Program-made: the position numbers and the translations under genes
The notes under the pieces: model-generated
Database searches by the model: none
The model's input: the letters and a program-made list of their open reading frames with translations, nothing else
Told to the model about the DNA's origin: nothing
Shown: positions 61,371 to 64,000 of the stretch, piece by piece
How positions within the stretch are numbered: position 1 is the stretch's first letter
How the letters are laid out: each line of letters begins with the position of its first letter
NCBI GenBank assembly: GCA_038326325.1
Contig: JBBQJW010000016.1
Location: forward strand, 7,130 to 71,129
From: UBA10324 sp038326325
GTDB lineage: Bacteria > Bacteroidota > Bacteroidia > Chitinophagales > UBA10324
Direction of reading: 5' to 3'
DNA: 64,000 nucleotides

Positions 61371-62843
61371 TTAATGCTGTATGATAAGTTTTTGTATTCC
61401 AGTTTTGTATTCAGCATTCAATTGCACATAATAAATTCCATTATCAAATTTGCTCATATCAATTTGAACCATTGAACTATGAATTGTTGAGCATTGAACT
61501 TCTTTACCCATCACATCAAATATTTTGAGTACACAATTTTTATTTTTTGAAAATTGCGAGCTGTAAACTGTAAATTGATTTACAGCAGGATTTGGATAAA
61601 TTGAAAAGGGTAATTTATTTTCTACTTCATCTACACCTACAAACAAATCAAACGCGGGCCAGCTTGTGATAGTTGGCAACACACTCCACAGCAAATTATC
61701 TGCTGCACCACTAATGTCGCTTACATTTTGAGTACGGGTATTAAAAAGAACAGCAAAATTAATTTGTGAATTTCCATTGCGAATAATTTCTGTTGTGGTT
61801 CCAGGTATGGAACCTAAGTGCCACCAGTTGTTGGCTGAGTTTACATTCCAGCCCATGGCGTAATTGGCATTTACAACAGAGGGTTTTATCATGGTATCAA
61901 TAGTTGCTTGCATAAAAATATCTGGACGCGTATTGAACTGGTCAACCGCACACATTAGTTTACATAAATCTTCAGCCGAAGCAATCCATCTCCCATGTGC
62001 ATCCATTGCTTCAATATTAAATCCGCCGTATTGCCATGGAACCAAACTTGAGTTGTCGTAAACCGAATAAGCCAATGGCGCTCCGGGATAATCATAATAG
62101 TTTACTTCATTGGGTAATTGGTTAGCAAGTAAATTAAAACTTAAATTCATATCTGTAATGCCAAGTGGAATTAAAATAGTGTTGCGCACATAATCCTCGT
62201 ACGAGAGTCCGGTAATTTTTTCAATCACTTTACCTAAGACACAAAATCCGAAATTGGAATATTGATATTGAGTGCCTGGGGCAAAGTCGAGCATTCTGTT
62301 TCCAAGCATGTATTGTATAACAACACTCGGATTAGCAGGAGGTGTTGCGCCCATTGAAATTGCAATGTTGTATGCGTCAAACATTGGATCACCTGATATA
62401 GCACTATTCCATCCACCACTATGTTGCAATAAATTTCTGACTGTAATATTGGTGTCTTGCGGATCAAGGATGTTTTGATAAATAGCATCGTTTAAAATTC
62501 CTGTTGCACCAAAAATTTTTGCATCCAGATTTATTAAACCTTGTTCAAACAATTTCATAAATGCGATTCCTGTTACAGGTTTTGAGACACTTGCAATCCG
62601 AAAAAGACTATTCGGCTGCACAGAGGTTTGAGTTGTTGTGTTTGCAAATCCGAAGCCTCTGCTGTAAACCAATCGTCCGTGATAAGTAATTGCCAATTGG
62701 CCACCTGGAACATTGTATTGGGTCATCAGGTTTTGCATAGCAGTATCAAAATTTGCCAATTGCGGAACATACACTCCCGTTTGCGCTTTTGATTGATTCA
62801 ATAGCAAAGCAATAAATACTAAAGTTGTAATTGTTTTTTTCAT
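61371..62843 (-). CDS. T9SS-exported serine hydrolase (class C beta-lactamase fold)
   Basis: A 490-residue exported protein. Signal peptide about 1-20 (ending QSKAQ). The serine beta-lactamase/DD-peptidase fold covers about 28-390: nucleophile S85 with K88 (IASVSKPV), YSN (about 199-201, QYQYSNFGF) and a HLG motif (WWHLGSIPGT, about 340) standing for the usual KTG. Such enzymes are esterases, D-amino-acid peptidases or beta-lactamases; which one is not clear. The C-terminus is a type A sorting domain (IYPNPAVNQF... LIIQH). It is alone on its strand. Confidence 0.87.
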   Translation of the reverse strand: MKKTITTLVFIALLLNQSKAQTGVYVPQLANFDTAMQNLMTQYNVPGGQLAITYHGRLVYSRGFGFANTTTQTSVQPNSLFRIASVSKPVTGIAFMKLFEQGLINLDAKIFGATGILNDAIYQNILDPQDTNITVRNLLQHSGGWNSAISGDPMFDAYNIAISMGATPPANPSVVIQYMLGNRMLDFAPGTQYQYSNFGFCVLGKVIEKITGLSYEDYVRNTILIPLGITDMNLSFNLLANQLPNEVNYYDYPGAPLAYSVYDNSSLVPWQYGGFNIEAMDAHGRWIASAEDLCKLMCAVDQFNTRPDIFMQATIDTMIKPSVVNANYAMGWNVNSANNWWHLGSIPGTTTEIIRNGNSQINFAVLFNTRTQNVSDISGAADNLLWSVLPTITSWPAFDLFVGVDEVENKLPFSIYPNPAVNQFTVYSSQFSKNKNCVLKIFDVMGKEVQCSTIHSSMVQIDMSKFDNGIYYVQLNAEYKTGIQKLIIQH

Positions 62844-63023
62844 GACAAAATTTTAATCGTTGAAAGTACGATTTTAAATAACGATATTATATTTGATAGC
62901 ACTATAGAATTAGAAGTAAATATTATTCTTTCTAAATAGGCAAGTAATGCTGAGAGGAGACACAGCGAGTGAAATAGTTTTTTGTGGGTCCATCCAAGTC
63001 ATTCGCAGTGGTTTTATCATGAG

Positions 63024-63035
63024 CCGAGGACTCGG
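63024..63035. repeat. Left REP-like palindrome of transposase remnant
   Basis: CCGAGGACTCGG is a near-palindrome, followed by GCTTGAATCGA. Its GAGGACTCGG part is the exact complement of CCGAGTCCTC at 63675-63684. It lies 50 bp before the transposase. Confidence 0.65.
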
Positions 63036-63085
63036 ATGCTTGAATCGACATTCGCTCAATCAATTTCTCCTTCTACTTTTATACC

Positions 63086-63645
63086 ATGGCTTATTAGTCG
63101 GCACATCCCGAAACCAATTGTTCTTACTTCATCACATTTACCTGTCATGAATGGATGTAGTTGATTGAAATCACCAACTCTTATGATTTCATTTATCGCC
63201 CGATGAAAAAATTAATTGAGAATGGGAATCAGTTAATCGGATATGTGATAATGCCTAATCACATTCACTTCACATTGTTAATTCCTGAAAAAGGAAAAAT
63301 ATTAAGTCAATTATTGGTAAAGAAAAAAGAATGCCTGCTTATCATATTGTTTATGAATTGAAGAAGATAAACAGAACTGACTTGCTGCAAAAATTTTCTA
63401 ATGGAGTAAACGAATGGGAAAAGAAAAGAGGAAAACTTCATCAGGTTTTTACTTATAGCTTTGAAGCGAAACAAATTCACTCTGATAAATTTCATGAACA
63501 GAAATTAATTTACATGCACAACAACCCACTGAAAGGAAAATGGAATCTTGCTAAAACTCCTGAAGAGTGCGAGCATTCATCAGCGGCATTTTATTTTTCA
63601 GGTAAACAAGGAAGAGTGAATGTGACATATTATAAAGATGCTTGA
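63086..63645 (+). pseudogene. Decayed REP-associated tyrosine transposase (RAYT, Y1/IS200-like)
   Basis: Reading from ATG 63086, the frame gives MAY, TAG, then NCSYFITFTCHEWM, TAG (63158-63160), then IEITNSYDFIYRPMKKLIEN and YVIMPNHIHFTLL, which holds the HUH-type His-x-His of Y1 transposases. At the A-run near 63320 the frame must shift by -1 to continue KRMPAYHIVYELKK... and the conserved end YMHNNPLKGKWNLA plus AAFYFSGKQG. So there are two in-frame TAGs and one frameshift: a dead copy of a single-strand transposase of about 185 residues. It is flanked by REP-like inverted palindromes. Confidence 0.8.
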
Positions 63646-63674
63646 GTTTATGAAAACGCTTGAACCGAAAAGCG

Positions 63675-63684
63675 CCGAGTCCTC
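63675..63684. repeat. Right REP-like palindrome of transposase remnant
   Basis: CCGAGTCCTC, inverted relative to the left copy (63026-63035). It is preceded by GCTTGAACCGA, which repeats the GCTTGAATCGA next to the left copy. These flanks are typical of REP sites mobilised by RAYTs. Confidence 0.65.
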
Positions 63685-63870
63685 AGGCAACGCACAAGGC
63701 ACTGGAATGACTCCGCGGGGACGGAAATCATTTCTTTTAATTTTTATCGGAAAGCTGTGATAAATTTTTATTAACCCCGAATGGAATTCAGGGGCCTTTT
63801 ATTCAATTTTTCTATTTGAATTACTTTACCATCGGTGATTTAAAAAAGGAAAAGATCAAATATTTCTTAC

Positions 63871-64000
63871 CTACCTAATAATAGTAACATCACCCTTGCG
63901 CCAGAGAGTGGAACCATCTTTGTAATCGACCTGCACGAGATAGACATAAACGCCGACATTGAGGGGTATACCGTGATAGTTTCCATCCCATGTCGGAAAG
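63871..64000 (-). CDS. Partial T9SS type B (gliding-motility C-terminal, CHU_C-like) cargo, 3' end only
   Basis: The minus strand from the window edge to TAG at 63871-63873 encodes 43 residues: FPTWDGNYHGIPLNVGVYVY, then LVQVDYKDGSTLWRKGDVTI and IR. The WDG...G...P..GVYVY...KGDVTLIR pattern is the end of the gliding-motility-associated C-terminal domain, the T9SS type B sorting signal. Most of the gene lies to the right of the window. It is the only type B signal seen here; the other cargo are type A. Confidence 0.85.
   Translation of the reverse strand, partial: FPTWDGNYHGIPLNVGVYVYLVQVDYKDGSTLWRKGDVTIIR

Larger units (their letters stand above)
21..62578. repeat. Dispersed iterated palindrome, core TGTWACA, full form CTGTWACAG
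   Basis: A near-palindromic word recurs across the whole window. TGTTACA and TGTAACA are reverse complements, so the site is symmetrical around one A/T base. Full 9-mers CTGTWACAG start at 21, 465, 852, 985, 3286, 3718, 5817, 8576, 12081, 12969, 15608, 21261, 21714, 21970, 23166, 29496, 32725, 37902, 38951, 44336, 46582, 47613, 47775, 48003, 48324, 52089, 55186, 58379 and 62570. A further 80 or so 7-mer cores were found, many with only one flanking G or C (for example 1172, 3392, 6313, 8205, 20452, 30620, 36301, 50291). Copies lie in genes on both strands, in all reading frames, and between genes (852, 2670, 10864, 24744, 26804, 37108, 60177). Counts were made by eye and may be off by a few. 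Function is unknown. Confidence 0.85.

Noticed and set aside
21..62578. TGTWACA as a CRP/FNR, Fur or TnrA half-site array
   Set aside because: Copies are single, lie mostly inside genes, and are not spaced as inverted half-sites. Only 2671-2688 shows two halves at a fixed distance.
14044..63160. Reassignment of TAG to a sense codon
   Set aside because: Three in-frame TAG codons break two genes (14044-14046, 63095-63097, 63158-63160), but TAG is the natural stop of clpX, the Fur-family gene, relA/spoT, the AlkA-like gene and others, with no sensible extension. The broken genes are better explained as pseudogenes or errors.
63310..63340. Programmed -1 frameshift in the transposase
   Set aside because: The A-run does not form a standard X XXY YYZ slippery site in the reading frame, and the copy also has two TAG codons upstream. 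A simple base deletion is more likely.

Overview
The window is AT-rich chromosomal DNA from a member of the Bacteroidota, probably an uncultured environmental lineage outside the gut Bacteroides. This rests on many exported proteins ending in type IX secretion (T9SS) sorting domains, promoter-like boxes of the Bacteroidota TAnnTTTG type, a Bacteroidota-type FtsE, a RelA/SpoT synthetase-hydrolase, FKBP-type isomerases resembling gliding protein GldI, and poor Shine-Dalgarno sequences. No prophage, CRISPR array, integrated element or plasmid module is visible. The only mobile element is a decayed REP-associated transposase near the right end.

Layout. 1-5 kb: two leftward surface-protein genes and a rightward T9SS cargo gene, separated by an intergenic region with three 21-bp iterons. 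5-10.6 kb: a small protein plus FtsE, then leftward recQ, two glycosyltransferases and a SlyD-like isomerase. 10.9-14.2 kb: a glycoside hydrolase gene broken by an in-frame TAG. 14.3-20.8 kb: leftward housekeeping genes (pabB, a Lys/Asp-rich small protein, purA, an AlkA-like glycosylase, a Fur-family regulator, relA/spoT). 20.8-24.7 kb: a parallel beta-helix T9SS protein carrying an 11-G tract, and an acyltransferase. 24.9-30.3 kb: a histidine-kinase-like protein lacking its phospho-accepting His, its response regulator, tRNA-Leu(TAG), and tig-clpP-clpX. 30.4-34.4 kb: thioesterase, DCC-family oxidoreductase, rhodanese, T9SS cargo and a PASTA protein. 34.8-39.8 kb: katG and a tandem fusion of two D-Ala-D-Ala-ligase-like units. 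40-56.7 kb: an accessory stretch dominated by large T9SS cargo (leucine-rich repeats, propeller, lectin, two divergent PQQ-dehydrogenase-like proteins). 56.8-61.1 kb: ndk, a DHH phosphoesterase and three tandem FKBP isomerases. 61.4-64 kb: a secreted serine hydrolase, the transposase remnant, and the 3' end of a type B T9SS cargo gene.

How the genes fit together. About a dozen genes encode cell-surface or secreted adhesive and hydrolytic proteins sent through T9SS. The FKBP isomerases, glycosyltransferases, acyltransferase and PASTA/Ddl genes plausibly serve envelope biogenesis, and the rest is core metabolism, proteostasis and stress response. The secretion machinery itself is not in the window.

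The most unusual signal is not a gene. A short near-palindrome, core TGTWACA and best form CTGTWACAG, recurs throughout the window. A hand count gives about 110 cores and about 29 full 9-mers in 64 kb. Simple base-composition arithmetic predicts roughly 14 and fewer than 1. It occurs on both strands, in all three reading frames (Val-Thr, Leu-Leu-Gln/His, Cys-Asn), in housekeeping and accessory genes, and between genes. It behaves like a highly iterated genomic palindrome, comparable in kind to HIP1 of cyanobacteria or to DNA uptake sequences, and I do not recognise it from Bacteroidota.
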